Origin: Hyphomicrobium sp. ghe19
GTDB taxonomy: Bacteria; Pseudomonadota; Alphaproteobacteria; Rhizobiales; Hyphomicrobiaceae
DNA: 64,000 nucleotides
Assembly: GCF_902712875.1 (NCBI RefSeq)
Contig: NZ_LR743509.1
Coordinates: 3,796,001-3,860,000, forward strand
Reading direction: 5' to 3'
Position numbers and translations under genes: made by a program. Every line of letters begins with the position of its first letter. Position 1 is the stretch's first letter. A model generated the notes under the pieces. The model searched no databases. It was not told the DNA's origin and was given only the letters and a program-made list of their open reading frames with translations. Positions 42,688 through 51,385 of this stretch are shown one piece after another.

Positions 42688-44142
42688 TCAAGCGGCCCAG
42701 GCATCCGTTATTTGGAAAGCTGGCGCTGCCTTTGCCACCTCCTCAGCACGCGGTGCCGCAGACGACACATAGCCAGAGGGACGCGCCTGAAGAGTTATGA
42801 TGCGCCGACCGGGCGGCAGATCATCGAGCGGAATTTCAAAGTGCATGGTTTGATGCTTTCCGGCACGTGAGCGCAAACGGCCTCGCAGGCGATGTATGAC
42901 CCTCTCGCCGGACACGACCTCGATGAACACTCTCCTCGATTGGCGGCTAGCTGAAAAACGCAGCGATACTCCGCATACCCTAATATCCGGGTCGCAATGA
43001 ATTTCGAGGCAATGACCTTCCGACGCTACTGTATGACCCTGCGCCAGCGGTATGCGCTTCCACCGGCGCGGGTACCAAACGCCGCGATTGTCGCGTGCGA
43101 CTCCGATCAAATTGTCGGATTTAGACGGCCGATGGTAGATGGCTCGTGGCAGGAGCGGCGATGATAATACGTCGGCAATCCTTTGCAGCAATCTGCGCTT
43201 ACGTCCATTTGAGCGGATGCTTGCATAATGCTTCAACCAGACGCCAGTCGCGACCGGCGTCTCAGCAAGTCTGCGTAGCACTTCCTGCGGCACACCGAGG
43301 CCAAGCTCGTGGAGATAGTTGAGACCAGCGAGCGCCAATGGAACCAGGGCCCGGCGCTCAACGAGCTCGATCGTGCGGTCCCAATCGACACCGCCGGCGT
43401 TAATGCGCTGACCGATGTCGATCGCCCAGTCTCCATCGGGACCGACCACGCCATGTGCGAGGCTGATCACAATGCTGTCCGCAGAACAGGGTACGCGAAC
43501 GTCAGTGCCACCGAACGAGATTGATCTCGCATCACGCCATAGTGCGCTTTCGAGTTCCGGGTCGCGACGACAGAAGTGAAACGCCTGAGTGTGCAGGTCG
43601 ACTTCGCCGTAAACGCCCCGACGATAATTCGAGGACGCGCGAAGCGGCGCGAGTTGCCGCAGCAGGAGCGCAGAATCGCCGTTCGTTGCCTCCCAACCTG
43701 CTGCCGTCAACACGCTGGCGGCACGCGGCCCATCCTCTGGTCGAACGAGTATGTCGACATCGCCCATCAAACGACGAACCGTCGGTCCGAATCCTTCCGC
43801 GTATCCGGCGGCGCCCTTGATGAGCATGCATTCGATCCCGGCCTTACGTAGGGCTTTGATCGCCGGCAGCGTTTCACTCAGCATGATCTGAGTTTGGGTC
43901 CAATGGGATTTGGCGAGTCCGTCGATGCGAGGCCGGTAGGCTGAGTTCGGATCGAGAGTCCGCAGGCGACCCGAAAGAGGCGCAAGGATACGCATTTCAG
44001 GCCAACTCGCATCGTCGAGTTCGCGGCTCGCCAGCCAGTGGTGCCAAGCTGCACGCGCTGCATCCGGCGGAGCGAGGCAAGCTTGAAGCAGAAGATCTAT
44101 CTCAGGGGCCGGTCGCGCCCCCTTCAATATAGGGAGCCTCAT
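42688..44142 (-). CDS. Uncharacterised nucleotidyltransferase-fold protein
   Basis: A 484-residue protein of the NTP_transf_5 type. The N-terminal half has the GlcNAc/DNA polymerase-beta-like segment MLIKGAAGYAEGFGPTVRR, then MGDVDILV with the metal-binding pair D128 and D130. The C-terminal third (EGHCLEIHCDPDIRVCGVSL; PPGRRIITLQARPSG) is a beta-rich extension not usual in the family. It is last in a six-gene operon and overlaps the preceding GT2 gene by ATGA. In related cassettes such proteins accompany HprK-like kinases and PqqD chaperones. The substrate is unknown; nucleotide transfer to a peptide, sugar or protein is possible. Confidence 0.78.
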   Translation of the reverse strand: MRLPILKGARPAPEIDLLLQACLAPPDAARAAWHHWLASRELDDASWPEMRILAPLSGRLRTLDPNSAYRPRIDGLAKSHWTQTQIMLSETLPAIKALRKAGIECMLIKGAAGYAEGFGPTVRRLMGDVDILVRPEDGPRAASVLTAAGWEATNGDSALLLRQLAPLRASSNYRRGVYGEVDLHTQAFHFCRRDPELESALWRDARSISFGGTDVRVPCSADSIVISLAHGVVGPDGDWAIDIGQRINAGGVDWDRTIELVERRALVPLALAGLNYLHELGLGVPQEVLRRLAETPVATGVWLKHYASIRSNGRKRRLLQRIADVLSSPLLPRAIYHRPSKSDNLIGVARDNRGVWYPRRWKRIPLAQGHTVASEGHCLEIHCDPDIRVCGVSLRFSASRQSRRVFIEVVSGERVIHRLRGRLRSRAGKHQTMHFEIPLDDLPPGRRIITLQARPSGYVSSAAPRAEEVAKAAPAFQITDAWAA

Positions 44143-44819
44143 GTCGATCTCGCTCTCCTGCGCTCGAGCGAGGCACGGACAACGTCGAGATAGCCACGAT
44201 CTGCCATCGTGTTATAGCCGTAACTCAAACTCCCCGGGATGATCCGGCGGAGCCATAATACCTCCGGCAGCGTTTCGAACATCAATCCGAGTTCGCGGCC
44301 TCGTTGCAGCCAATCGATCATCTCACCACGGCCACGCGCACCCCCTGGATCGTTGACGGGCCCGATGGCGGCAACGGCAGACGTGCGCAACATCATAGAG
44401 GAGCGCGACAGGCCTTCGGAAACCGCGCCGCTCGATCGATCATCGTCGCCATGCTTGAAACGCCGCCCGCGACAGAACAGACCGTCGACGTGTGGTCCGC
44501 GCGCAAATCTCTCCAATTGCCGTTCAGCTTTCTCAGGTAGCCAAATGTCATCGGCATCCAAACCGGCAACGAACGGCGCCGATACGTTCCTGAAGCCTAC
44601 GGTCGTCGCTGCGGCCGCCCCCGCATTGCCCTGCCGGATAACGCGAACCGTGCCGCCGTATCTCGCGGCAATATCGGCCGTATCATCCGTCGAGCCGTCG
44701 TCAATTACGAGGATGTCGCTGGCGGCAACCGTCTGTGCAAGCACCGACCGGATTGCTTCATCCAACGTGCGCGCCGCGTTATATGCGGGGATGACGACTG
44801 TATACGCGTTATCCGACAT
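44139..44819 (-). CDS. Glycosyltransferase family 2 protein (third of three)
   Basis: A 226-residue GT-A enzyme with N-terminal PAYNAARTLDEAIRS, DDGSTDDT and the metal-binding DADD motif, and with a C-terminal helical end (WLQRGRELGLMFETLPEVLW). No membrane segment. Acceptor unknown. It starts four bases before the upstream GT2 stop region ends (gap of four bases) and overlaps the nucleotidyltransferase by ATGA. Confidence 0.85.
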   Translation of the reverse strand: MSDNAYTVVIPAYNAARTLDEAIRSVLAQTVAASDILVIDDGSTDDTADIAARYGGTVRVIRQGNAGAAAATTVGFRNVSAPFVAGLDADDIWLPEKAERQLERFARGPHVDGLFCRGRRFKHGDDDRSSGAVSEGLSRSSMMLRTSAVAAIGPVNDPGGARGRGEMIDWLQRGRELGLMFETLPEVLWLRRIIPGSLSYGYNTMADRGYLDVVRASLERRRARST

Positions 44820-44823
44820 GAAC

Positions 44824-45573
44824 TTAGTTCCCAGCCCGAGACATCGCTGCCACCAGCGGATGCATGATGGGTCCCACTCGTCCCGCAGCGCGGCGACGCT
44901 TCAATGATCCCTGGAACACCTTGAGCAGTTCGAGCCGCAAGACCGCGATATTTCCCGACGTGTTTCCGGCGTGACGCCGGTGCAACGTCGCAATTTCGCG
45001 TTCGACCGCGATCTCATGATCCGTCTCAAGCAGGCGCAGGATCAGATCAAAATCGTCTGCCATCGTGAATTTGGTGTCGAAGCCAAGTGACTGAACAGCG
45101 CTGGTCCGGAACAGGCCGGCTGAGAGCTGTACGCCAAGGACGCGCGATGTGTTGGTGCCCGGCAAGGGCATCCGGTCCGGCCCGATGGTCTGGAACATGA
45201 GCGTTTCGCCCATGACGGCCGCTACACCGGGCGTGCTCTCTATCAGCGCGGCTTGACGCGCGAGACGTCCCGGCATGCAAAGATCGTCTTGATCAAGAAA
45301 CGTAAGAAGTTCGTGCCTGACTTCCGCAAGTCCAGCATTGCGCGATCCGGCGATGCCGCGCTTCTCCCCGGCGAAAACGCGGATACGAGGATCATGAGCG
45401 GCCAAATCGTGCAGGCGCGCAAGCGTTCCGTCATTTGAGGAATCGTCGACGACGACGATATCGAGATCGACGCCGGTCTCGGCCGTAAGCGATCCTATAG
45501 ACTGTTCTATGAATTCGGCGCCGTTGTACGTGGTCATGATGACCGAGATCTGAGGGAAAGCTTGAACGGTCAT
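44824..45573 (-). CDS. Glycosyltransferase family 2 protein (second of three)
   Basis: A 249-residue GT-A enzyme with VIMTTYNGAEFIEQSI, VDDSSNDGT and the metal-binding DQDD motif. It is soluble and close in length to its two neighbours but different in sequence. It starts within one base of the previous gene's stop (TAATG). It sits between two other GT2 genes in the same operon, so a multi-sugar modification is a reasonable idea. Confidence 0.85.
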   Translation of the reverse strand: MTVQAFPQISVIMTTYNGAEFIEQSIGSLTAETGVDLDIVVVDDSSNDGTLARLHDLAAHDPRIRVFAGEKRGIAGSRNAGLAEVRHELLTFLDQDDLCMPGRLARQAALIESTPGVAAVMGETLMFQTIGPDRMPLPGTNTSRVLGVQLSAGLFRTSAVQSLGFDTKFTMADDFDLILRLLETDHEIAVEREIATLHRRHAGNTSGNIAVLRLELLKVFQGSLKRRRAAGRVGPIMHPLVAAMSRAGN

Positions 45574-46367
45574 TAGATCCCTGCCTTTGAGCGGTCACGC
45601 GCATCATCGCTTGGTGGCCTACCGAACAGAGTCTCTGCCTCTTGGTGCTGCACGAAGAACAAGTCCAGCGGCCTACGCCGTCCCATCGCCCTTCGCCGGG
45701 CAATCGATTTATTGAGAACCTGGAGAGTGGACGTGCGAATGGCGCGACCGTTGCGTGTCATGTTGCTGTCGTGCCGACGGTAGAGAGAGGCAATTTCATC
45801 TTCAACGAGCACGGGCTCATCGTGCTCGGCGAGCCGGAAGAAAAAGTCTACGTCTTCCGAGAAGGCGAGTTCTTCGTCGAACAAACCGTATTGACTGAAC
45901 ACTTCTCTTCGAAAGAGCGCACTGTGCAACGTAGGCAGCAACATGCTTACGCTCCGCGAACCAGGGCTCGGGCGCTGCGCATCATCGAGCTGCTCGAAAA
46001 GCAGGGTCTGCCCGACGACACACGCCACCTCAGGATTGGCGAGAAGCTTTCCGAGTTGGCGCGCAATGCGCCCGCGCGGGCAGACATCATCGCTATCGAG
46101 AAAAGTGATAAACTCGCCCTGCGCCGCTTCGACTCCAATATTGCGCGCGGCGGCGACGCCTCGATGTGGCCCGCTCATGATGCGTAGGCGTCGATCGCGG
46201 GAACTGATTTCGGAGACGATGCCTAGCGAACGATCCGTCGATCCGTCATCAACAATGACGATGTCGAGCTGAAGGCCGGGCTCTTCTTCCAGCGAAGCCA
46301 GCGCTTCCCCAAGGTGCCGCTCACCGTTGAAAACCGGTATGATGACGCTGACTATGTGAGCGGTCAT
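45573..46367 (-). CDS. Glycosyltransferase family 2 protein (first of three)
   Basis: A 264-residue GT-A enzyme with SVIIPVFNGERHLGEAL, VDDGSTDRS and the metal-binding DSDD motif. Its start overlaps the kinase stop by ATGA. Three related but different GT2 genes in a row suggest sequential sugar transfers, perhaps onto a peptide handled by the PqqD-like chaperone or onto a lipid-linked glycan. Confidence 0.85.
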   Translation of the reverse strand: MTAHIVSVIIPVFNGERHLGEALASLEEEPGLQLDIVIVDDGSTDRSLGIVSEISSRDRRLRIMSGPHRGVAAARNIGVEAAQGEFITFLDSDDVCPRGRIARQLGKLLANPEVACVVGQTLLFEQLDDAQRPSPGSRSVSMLLPTLHSALFRREVFSQYGLFDEELAFSEDVDFFFRLAEHDEPVLVEDEIASLYRRHDSNMTRNGRAIRTSTLQVLNKSIARRRAMGRRRPLDLFFVQHQEAETLFGRPPSDDARDRSKAGI

Positions 46368-47458
46368 GGCGCACCGTTATCGAGAAACCGGCGTACCGCT
46401 CTGCCGATCTCAAACGGGTCCGAGGAAAGGTTCATGCGCCACGTCGCAACGCGCCGCGTCAGTGCCGTGGCAAAAACGAAGCCGGATTTCTGCGCACCCG
46501 GAAGCTGCTGCCACATGGATGCGGCGGCGTGATGGAATAAATCCTGCGGTCGAAGCGGCTCGAAAGTCGTCTGATCTGCACGAGCGACCCGGGGAACCAC
46601 GAGCGCTACAACGTCAGCACTCTCGGCCATGCATCCCGTAAAATGCAACTCGGGATCGATTTCGACCTTGCCCTGCCAATTCAGCGCTAAGGGCTTCTCT
46701 AACTCGCGTGGCCCAAGGACGCGTTCGATACCGGCTGGGTCCTGTTTCAGCAACTGATGGACCCGATGCACGCGAGGTACAGGATCGGCCGAGACCACGA
46801 CATAGTCGTCGCCCACGGTCTGAAGTCCCGACGCGATGCCCGCGAACGTCGTACCCGACTTGCCGCTGCCACCCCCGCCGACGAGCAGCATGGCGCGGTT
46901 CCCGGAAACGAGGGAGCCGGCGTGCATCATGCGCAATCCGCGCTGCGCGGTCGCCCAGTGGATAAGCAGACGGAAGGGCGAGCCAGCGTCCCACGGCGGC
47001 AGGTGAGCCAGCGAGGTCACCCACTGCACGCCGACGCCAGTACGCGGATTGAAAAGCGTGCATGGCTCGGTTGGATTATTGTACGCGTCTGGTCGGCCGA
47101 CGATGCCGACGAGGCTCGCCTCTGCGGCGAGCCGCTCGAAATCTGGTCCGAGGGATTGGTAGAAAGCAAAGTTTGCCGCCTCTGGGCTACCTACAGACGA
47201 TGGCTCGCCGATGTGGAAGTGCAGATCTTCGGTCCCCGGATTGGTTTTGATCGCACCACCGAGCCGACGCGCATAGAGATCGGCCATGGCGGCCGATGGC
47301 ATGTGAAGACGGATGGACAGATCCGCTACGCGGACCCGGACCTGATGCGCGCGTTCGGCGTGTCGCGCTGTGAACAAGTCAAGCGCGTCCAAAAGCTGTT
47401 GTGCGCTCGGCCGGTTCGCCTCAGATTGCGCGACGCCGGACAGGGCGCTCGTAATCAT
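46364..47458 (-). CDS. HprK-related kinase-like protein
   Basis: A 364-residue protein with a P-loop at 194-201 (GGGGSGKS in a GNRAMLLVGGGGSGKSG segment) and downstream HprK-like strands (TVGDDYVVVSADP). It resembles the HprK-related kinase A group, which often sits with PqqD-like chaperones and, in some lasso-peptide clusters, phosphorylates a precursor peptide. The N-terminal 190 residues are a separate domain. It overlaps the PqqD gene by ATGA. Activity and substrate are not shown; no HPr or lasso cyclase is encoded nearby. Confidence 0.8.
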   Translation of the reverse strand: MITSALSGVAQSEANRPSAQQLLDALDLFTARHAERAHQVRVRVADLSIRLHMPSAAMADLYARRLGGAIKTNPGTEDLHFHIGEPSSVGSPEAANFAFYQSLGPDFERLAAEASLVGIVGRPDAYNNPTEPCTLFNPRTGVGVQWVTSLAHLPPWDAGSPFRLLIHWATAQRGLRMMHAGSLVSGNRAMLLVGGGGSGKSGTTFAGIASGLQTVGDDYVVVSADPVPRVHRVHQLLKQDPAGIERVLGPRELEKPLALNWQGKVEIDPELHFTGCMAESADVVALVVPRVARADQTTFEPLRPQDLFHHAAASMWQQLPGAQKSGFVFATALTRRVATWRMNLSSDPFEIGRAVRRFLDNGAP

Positions 47459-47910
47459 GCGCCGATGCCATTGTCGTTGCGTACGACGGGCCAGCCGAGG
47501 TGCTCCTCGGTATCATGCACCGGATCTGCCAGGATCAGATCCTTCATGTCCTCATAGGACTCGACCGAGAACGCAATTTCGCCCGCTTCTGCACGCGCCA
47601 CCGTCTCGCTCGCCTCGAGCGCAACCGGGCTCGCACTGCACCGGCGAAGCAGGCCAGCATTCACAAGATTCGCAACGACAAGATTACTCTCATGAGCAAG
47701 ATTTGAATTTATCTGAGCTAAGCGGTCCGCGATCGCTACTGGGTTGTGTCCTGACGTAACATCCCGCCACAGTGCGGCCGCGAGATCGCGCAGACTCCAG
47801 TAGACACCGCTCGACAAATTCAGCGCCACGATCTCGCCGTCGAAATCATTGGCGACGCAGTCGGGAGTTGAGACTTCCAAGATGCCAATATCGGCGACAG
47901 CGTCTAACAT
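47455..47910 (-). CDS. PqqD-family peptide chaperone (HPr-rel-A type)
   Basis: A 151-residue protein from ATG 47910, preceded by GGGGAAG; a longer frame to 48006 is not supported. Residues about 15-90 form the winged-helix PqqD/RRE fold that binds leader peptides (VALNLSSGVYWSLRDLAAALWR; IADRLAQINSNL). It is first in the operon, and its stop overlaps the kinase gene by four bases. PqqD proteins present a precursor peptide to modifying enzymes, so the cassette may modify a small peptide; none was found upstream. Confidence 0.8.
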   Translation of the reverse strand: MLDAVADIGILEVSTPDCVANDFDGEIVALNLSSGVYWSLRDLAAALWRDVTSGHNPVAIADRLAQINSNLAHESNLVVANLVNAGLLRRCSASPVALEASETVARAEAGEIAFSVESYEDMKDLILADPVHDTEEHLGWPVVRNDNGIGA

Positions 47911-48539
47911 GCAAAATCTTCCCCGAATTTTGAGAGACCCTTCAACTTTGCTGAATCGGCCGACGGACGATCCATCTGGCGCCGTTTTGCACGAAAAGCG
48001 AGGCAACTGCCCTGATTGTTCACAAGATTCACAACGCGCTCGTTTTCGACGAGTAGCGTTGCGGTTCTGCTACTCTTGCCTAGGCCGCACCGTTGACTGA
48101 TTGACGAGTACGATTCCCTGCAATTTTTCAAAGCGTCAGCCCGAATTGGCGACGACCGCTCGTCATTCGATAGCAGTTAAGTCCATTTCCCCCGGGACTG
48201 ATCTGCTTCGCGTCATTTGCTGTCGTTCTGAGATAGCAATCGAAGTCGGCTCTTCACACAAATGCGGGCATCATCACAGCAGTGGCCGGTGCGGACGCTT
48301 GCATCCGCCGCATGCCGGCATTTGGGATTGAGCAGTCTTGCGACAGTCTCCTTCGCAGAGACAGCGTGCGCCGAGATAAACGCCAAAGGTCGTTTCAGTC
48401 GCGGAGGCGATAGGTTTGCTGGGGTGCTGAAAGCCGCCGTCAGATTATTGGCGGTCTAGGCCATTAACGGAAGTCGATTGGTCTCGGATCGAAAGTCGGT
48501 TTTCCAAGCGAGCGGCGACAAAGACCTTAGCTGCCAATA
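47911..48539. other. Gene-poor stretch upstream of the PqqD operon
   Basis: About 630 bases holding the operon promoter. No convincing gene or precursor peptide was recognised; a short minus-strand TTG frame at 47904-48131 runs into the PqqD gene and is doubtful. Confidence 0.45.
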
Positions 48540-48845
48540 CTGTCGCGGAGCGCTAAGTCCGATCGCCGGTTGCGCGAAGAGGCGGCCGAAATCATCCGCG
48601 GCCTTATCGCAAGCATCTTACCGTACCCGGAAGCTGATGCAGCAGGTAAGCGCGCGCTGACGATCGACTTGAAAGGTCATCTCGCCGGAATTCTGAGGCT
48701 GGCCGCAGCTGGCAAAAATGCAAAGGGCATCAACTGCCCCACACCAACTGATCAGCAAGTAATGTTGGTTGCGGGGGCCCGCAACAGCTGCAATCACTAC
48801 ACGCCCGACGACGCCAGTTCCTTCAGATATCAACTCTCGTTCTAA
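48540..48845 (+). pseudogene. Remnant of a serine site-specific recombinase
   Basis: The frame from about 48570 reads LREEAAEIIRGLIASILPYP, then LTIDLKGHLAGILRLAAAGK and DQQVMLVAGAR. This matches the C-terminal end of large serine recombinases common in alphaproteobacteria (REEAAE...LRIDLEGDLAGILAL). No N-terminal catalytic or DNA-binding part precedes it, so it is a decayed fragment of a mobile element. Confidence 0.6.
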
Positions 48846-48859
48846 GCACAAACGCAAAA

Positions 48860-48902
48860 AGACCGCCCCCGTCGCAGCCGGCGGGAAGGCGCGACGGGGG
48901 CT
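48860..48902 (-). terminator. Strong minus-strand terminator with no obvious gene
   Basis: An 11-base perfect stem GCCCCCGTCGC (48866-48876) with GCGACGGGGGC (48892-48902) is followed in the minus direction by GGTCTTTTT. Its architecture matches the terminator at 3881-3916. The nearest minus-strand gene ends 310 bases away at 49215, so an untranslated RNA may end here. Confidence 0.7.
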
Positions 48903-49086
48903 GGTGCGCGCGCCGGGATCGGCTTTCCTCGTCGGCGCTTGCTCACTCATCGTCCAGCCGCCACCGTCCTCGAACGTCCGAAGAACTTCTTTCATGCCGA
49001 CAGAGGAACAGCCCTGTCTTTCGCCTAAGCACGTCGCCCACTGAAGAGATGATTGTCGCATATAGAAAAACGGGGCAAGTGAACGA

Positions 49087-49218
49087 ATGCCATCTGGATA
49101 CGAGCAATCACCGGACTACGGAGGCCGCCCACCAATTGATCCCCGTCGCGTGGCATGGACTATTGCTTACGCCGCGCTGCTCGGCCTTGTGGTTTATTTC
49201 GCGCGGTACGGCTTCTAG
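49087..49218 (+). CDS. Single-span small membrane protein (43 residues)
   Basis: From ATG 49087 to the TAG at 49216-49218 the frame gives 43 residues: a polar head with RRPPIDPRR-like charge (GGRPPIDPRR) and one helix (TIAYAALLGLVVYFARY). The ribosome site is weak. The layout matches small membrane proteins common in this group. It converges on the 61-residue gene, overlapping it by 4 bases. Confidence 0.6.
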   Translation: MPSGYEQSPDYGGRPPIDPRRVAWTIAYAALLGLVVYFARYGF

Positions 49219-49400
49219 TTCAATTGTTGCTCGTCAACAAACGACAATCTGAGCAACGTCCGATCCACTTGCCGCTTTAGTTCAAGCAGGGACGCCCTAA
49301 CACCGAGCAACGTCTCGCGGTCCATTTCGCGAAGTCGGTCGTGTGGTGTCTCTTCAATTTCCTGGCAGAACTTTAGAAGGCGGATCGGGTCGGTAGGCAT
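49215..49400 (-). CDS. Small helical protein of unknown function
   Basis: A 61-residue protein with CGGAGC before ATG 49400. It is helical and charged throughout (RLLKFCQEIEETPHDRLREM; LLELKRQVDRTLLRLSFVDE), without a signal peptide. It might be a small regulator or coiled-coil partner. The transcript may run 310 bases further to a terminator at 48860-48902. Confidence 0.58.
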   Translation of the reverse strand: MPTDPIRLLKFCQEIEETPHDRLREMDRETLLGVRASLLELKRQVDRTLLRLSFVDEQQLN

Positions 49401-49428
49401 TGCGGCTCCGTGCTCAGAAAATTCGGTA

Positions 49429-49791
49429 TCACCACACGGGCGGTATGGCCCTGGTGGCTCTGTAAGCGGAAATCATTCCTGACGTTATGTCAGTTGGAAA
49501 GCACAGAGGTTTTGCACCGCCAGCTTTGCTCCAAGCGCTTCGACCGCCGCACGCTTGGCCGTTTCGCATCGTGTCGCTTGGGCAGGCACATGGACGACCG
49601 CGCGCTTTGTAGAGAGCTATTGAACCAGCAATTATGAGCGCAGCAATCGCAGCGTCAGTCAGTATCTCTTTTGTAGTCGTCTCGGTCTGGGCAGGTTCGC
49701 TTTTGGATGGCGCGGGCAGCCCATCGGCGCGCAATGCCGTAGCGTAAATTGCTAAGCCAGCGGCGGTGATGGTCAGAAAACGCTTGAACAT
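49429..49791 (-). CDS. Exported Cys-containing protein of a conserved alphaproteobacterial type
   Basis: A 120-residue protein from ATG 49791, with GGGGGA upstream. A signal or anchor (FKRFLTITAAGLAIYATAL) precedes a second hydrophobic helix (TDAAIAALIIAGSIALYK) and a Cys-rich end (RPCACPSDTMRNGQACGGRS; GGAKPLCFPTDITSGMI). The C-terminal pattern CxCP...CGxRSA...GGxxPLCxP is one I know from Rhizobiales hypothetical proteins of unknown function. Confidence 0.7.
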   Translation of the reverse strand: MFKRFLTITAAGLAIYATALRADGLPAPSKSEPAQTETTTKEILTDAAIAALIIAGSIALYKARGRPCACPSDTMRNGQACGGRSAWSKAGGAKPLCFPTDITSGMISAYRATRAIPPVW

Positions 49792-49949
49792 AGAGATATC
49801 CCCCAAGGGAGAATATCTACGGTAGCGAGCGTCAGCAATGGTCTCGCGGAAAAGAGTTATCCACCTTCTGACTACTACCAAGAGTTGAGGCAAGTGCGTT
49901 CGCGTGCATTAATGCCGTCTTGCAATCTTTGGTGGCGGAGTAAGTAGCG

Positions 49950-50654
49950 GTGCCGTATACTCTCAAAAACAAGATCGTTGCTGTCCCCGTGCCCCTTGGC
50001 AGTTATGCCCTGTCGGTTGCCGGCGTAGTTTTGGAGGAAGGCGGACGATTGGTTCTCGGAACAGCCCCCGAAAAGTTAGAACTTTTGAAAGGGGAATTTC
50101 GGGGCGAACCAAATGTCTTTTGTCAGAGACTGAATTCCAACTCTGCTCAATCTTTCAGGGCGTTCTTTAAACAGGCCTATTCCCGTTTCGGTCGCCCCGA
50201 TGTACTTGTTCTCCGCGCCATTTCGTCGGAGCATACTTCTCTTGCAAATCAAATGGAGCATGCCAGCCGGGAGTTATTGCTTTGGATGGATGCGCTCGCA
50301 CTGTGGATCGGGAAAGAGGTTCACATCATCGTCATTGCCCCTGCGTTTCTCGGCCGCGCGCTGGTTTCGATTGCTACAGAATTCTTCAAGCTCAAGTTTG
50401 TGACGACGCAACCCGTGATACGCATAACGACGGTGGCGACGGCTGTGCAAGCTGACGGTGTCGACGCGATGGCTTCAAGGATTATTATGCCTACGAGCAA
50501 TCAGAGCAACGCGCTTCCTATCCTTCGAACGAAGTCGGGAAGCTCCGCCAATGCACCCAGGATAAATTTGCAAACGCCCTGTCCAAAAAATTGCTGCCCG
50601 GTGCTCGGGCCTACGGTGCATGAGAACGACGAAGCTGCAAAGCGATGCTGCTAG
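49950..50654 (+). CDS. SDR-fold-like protein lacking catalytic residues
   Basis: A 234-residue protein from GTG 49950. The first 130 residues look like a short-chain dehydrogenase fold: LKNKIVAVPVPLGSYALSVA, VVLEEGGRLVLGT, and RFGRPDVLVLRA. The GxxxGxG dinucleotide loop and the YxxxK pair are not evident. A hydrophobic strand HIIVIAPAFLG follows. The C-terminal 60 residues, with Cys pairs (TPCPKNCCPVLG; RCC), are unrelated. It may be a pseudoenzyme or a decayed gene. It converges on an XRE-type regulator, overlapping its end by 4 bases. Confidence 0.55.
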   Translation: MPYTLKNKIVAVPVPLGSYALSVAGVVLEEGGRLVLGTAPEKLELLKGEFRGEPNVFCQRLNSNSAQSFRAFFKQAYSRFGRPDVLVLRAISSEHTSLANQMEHASRELLLWMDALALWIGKEVHIIVIAPAFLGRALVSIATEFFKLKFVTTQPVIRITTVATAVQADGVDAMASRIIMPTSNQSNALPILRTKSGSSANAPRINLQTPCPKNCCPVLGPTVHENDEAAKRCC

Positions 50655-50917
50655 CGGTGGGAGTGGTCATCGAGGAAAGGCCGGCGCGTTTCATTTAGAA
50701 CGGCAAGTATGTCGCTCATTGTGATGTCGAGTTCGCGAGCGATGCGAAAGAGTTCAACGGCTCGAAACCGCCTCGCGCCGTTCTCGCTGAGTTCGTAATC
50801 GCAATTTGAGATTTTTGCAGACTTCGCTAGATCGTTTGATACTCGGTCGCTTAGTGAGCGTAGAGTTGTCAACCGTCCGCCGACCAGCGTATCCACCCGC
50901 GCAATTGGCATTGTCAT
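50651..50917 (-). CDS. Small XRE-type regulator
   Basis: An 89-residue protein (ATG 50917, or 50911) whose core reads VGGRLTTLRSLSDRVSNDLA, then RRFRAVELFRIARELDITMS, a helix-turn-helix of the XRE class. It is clearly related to the regulator at 51382-51621: RRFRAVELFRIARELDITMSD against RRFNAVELFAISQELGIGLTD. Phage-repressor-like or chromosomal, it sits left of the prophage in an island-like region. Confidence 0.7.
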   Translation of the reverse strand: MTMPIARVDTLVGGRLTTLRSLSDRVSNDLAKSAKISNCDYELSENGARRFRAVELFRIARELDITMSDILAVLNETRRPFLDDHSHR

Positions 50918-51181
50918 ATTGCATGGCCCCAGAGATATTGCTGCGCAATGCAACGAGGCAAAACAGAATTTGTTGCAACGCGCAGTAAAGAAACATGTGA
51001 AAGCTCTGGACCTCAGTCGGTCAATTAGATTAAACTCAATGGAGTATTAGGGGATAGCTTCTCGCGACCTACAGGGATTTTTCGGCAATCCCTTAGTATC
51101 GCGTACCGTTACAAGTGGATCTGCGCAATCGCCTGACAACATCTGAGGGATGCGCGCTAGATAGCGGGGGTAGAGTAATAC

Positions 51182-51385
51182 ATGATACGGCACGTATCGA
51201 TAGTAGACGAGCAGGATGAGGTAGTTGCCTCGCTGCTCTCCGTATTGGACACGCTGATGCGCGCACTTGACGCTGCTACAGAAAAGCGAAACGAAGAGCA
51301 GGCAAAACAGCTGAAGGAATTGATCCGGAGAAGCGCCATGGCAGTCGACGCGCTGACAATGAAACCCAAACAAATTGGTTTCTAA
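51182..51385 (+). CDS. Small protein between two XRE regulators
   Basis: A 67-residue protein from ATG 51182 with a G-rich stretch upstream. Helical and charged (VASLLSVLDTLMRALDAATEKR; EQAKQLKELIRRSAM). No signal peptide. It converges on the second XRE regulator, overlapping its end by 4 bases. Function unknown. Confidence 0.5.
   Translation: MIRHVSIVDEQDEVVASLLSVLDTLMRALDAATEKRNEEQAKQLKELIRRSAMAVDALTMKPKQIGF

Noticed and set aside
42495..42704. Minus-strand frame with lipoprotein-like start between PRC-barrel and nucleotidyltransferase genes
   Set aside because: It overlaps the end of the nucleotidyltransferase gene and has no clear ribosome site or family resemblance.
47904..48131. Possible precursor peptide gene upstream of PqqD (TTG start)
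   Set aside because: It runs into the PqqD gene, has a TTG start without ribosome site and shows no leader-core pattern.
48618..49061. Minus-strand 147-codon frame through the terminator hairpin
   Set aside because: It would cross a strong rho-independent terminator and overlaps the recombinase remnant; composition is not protein-like.
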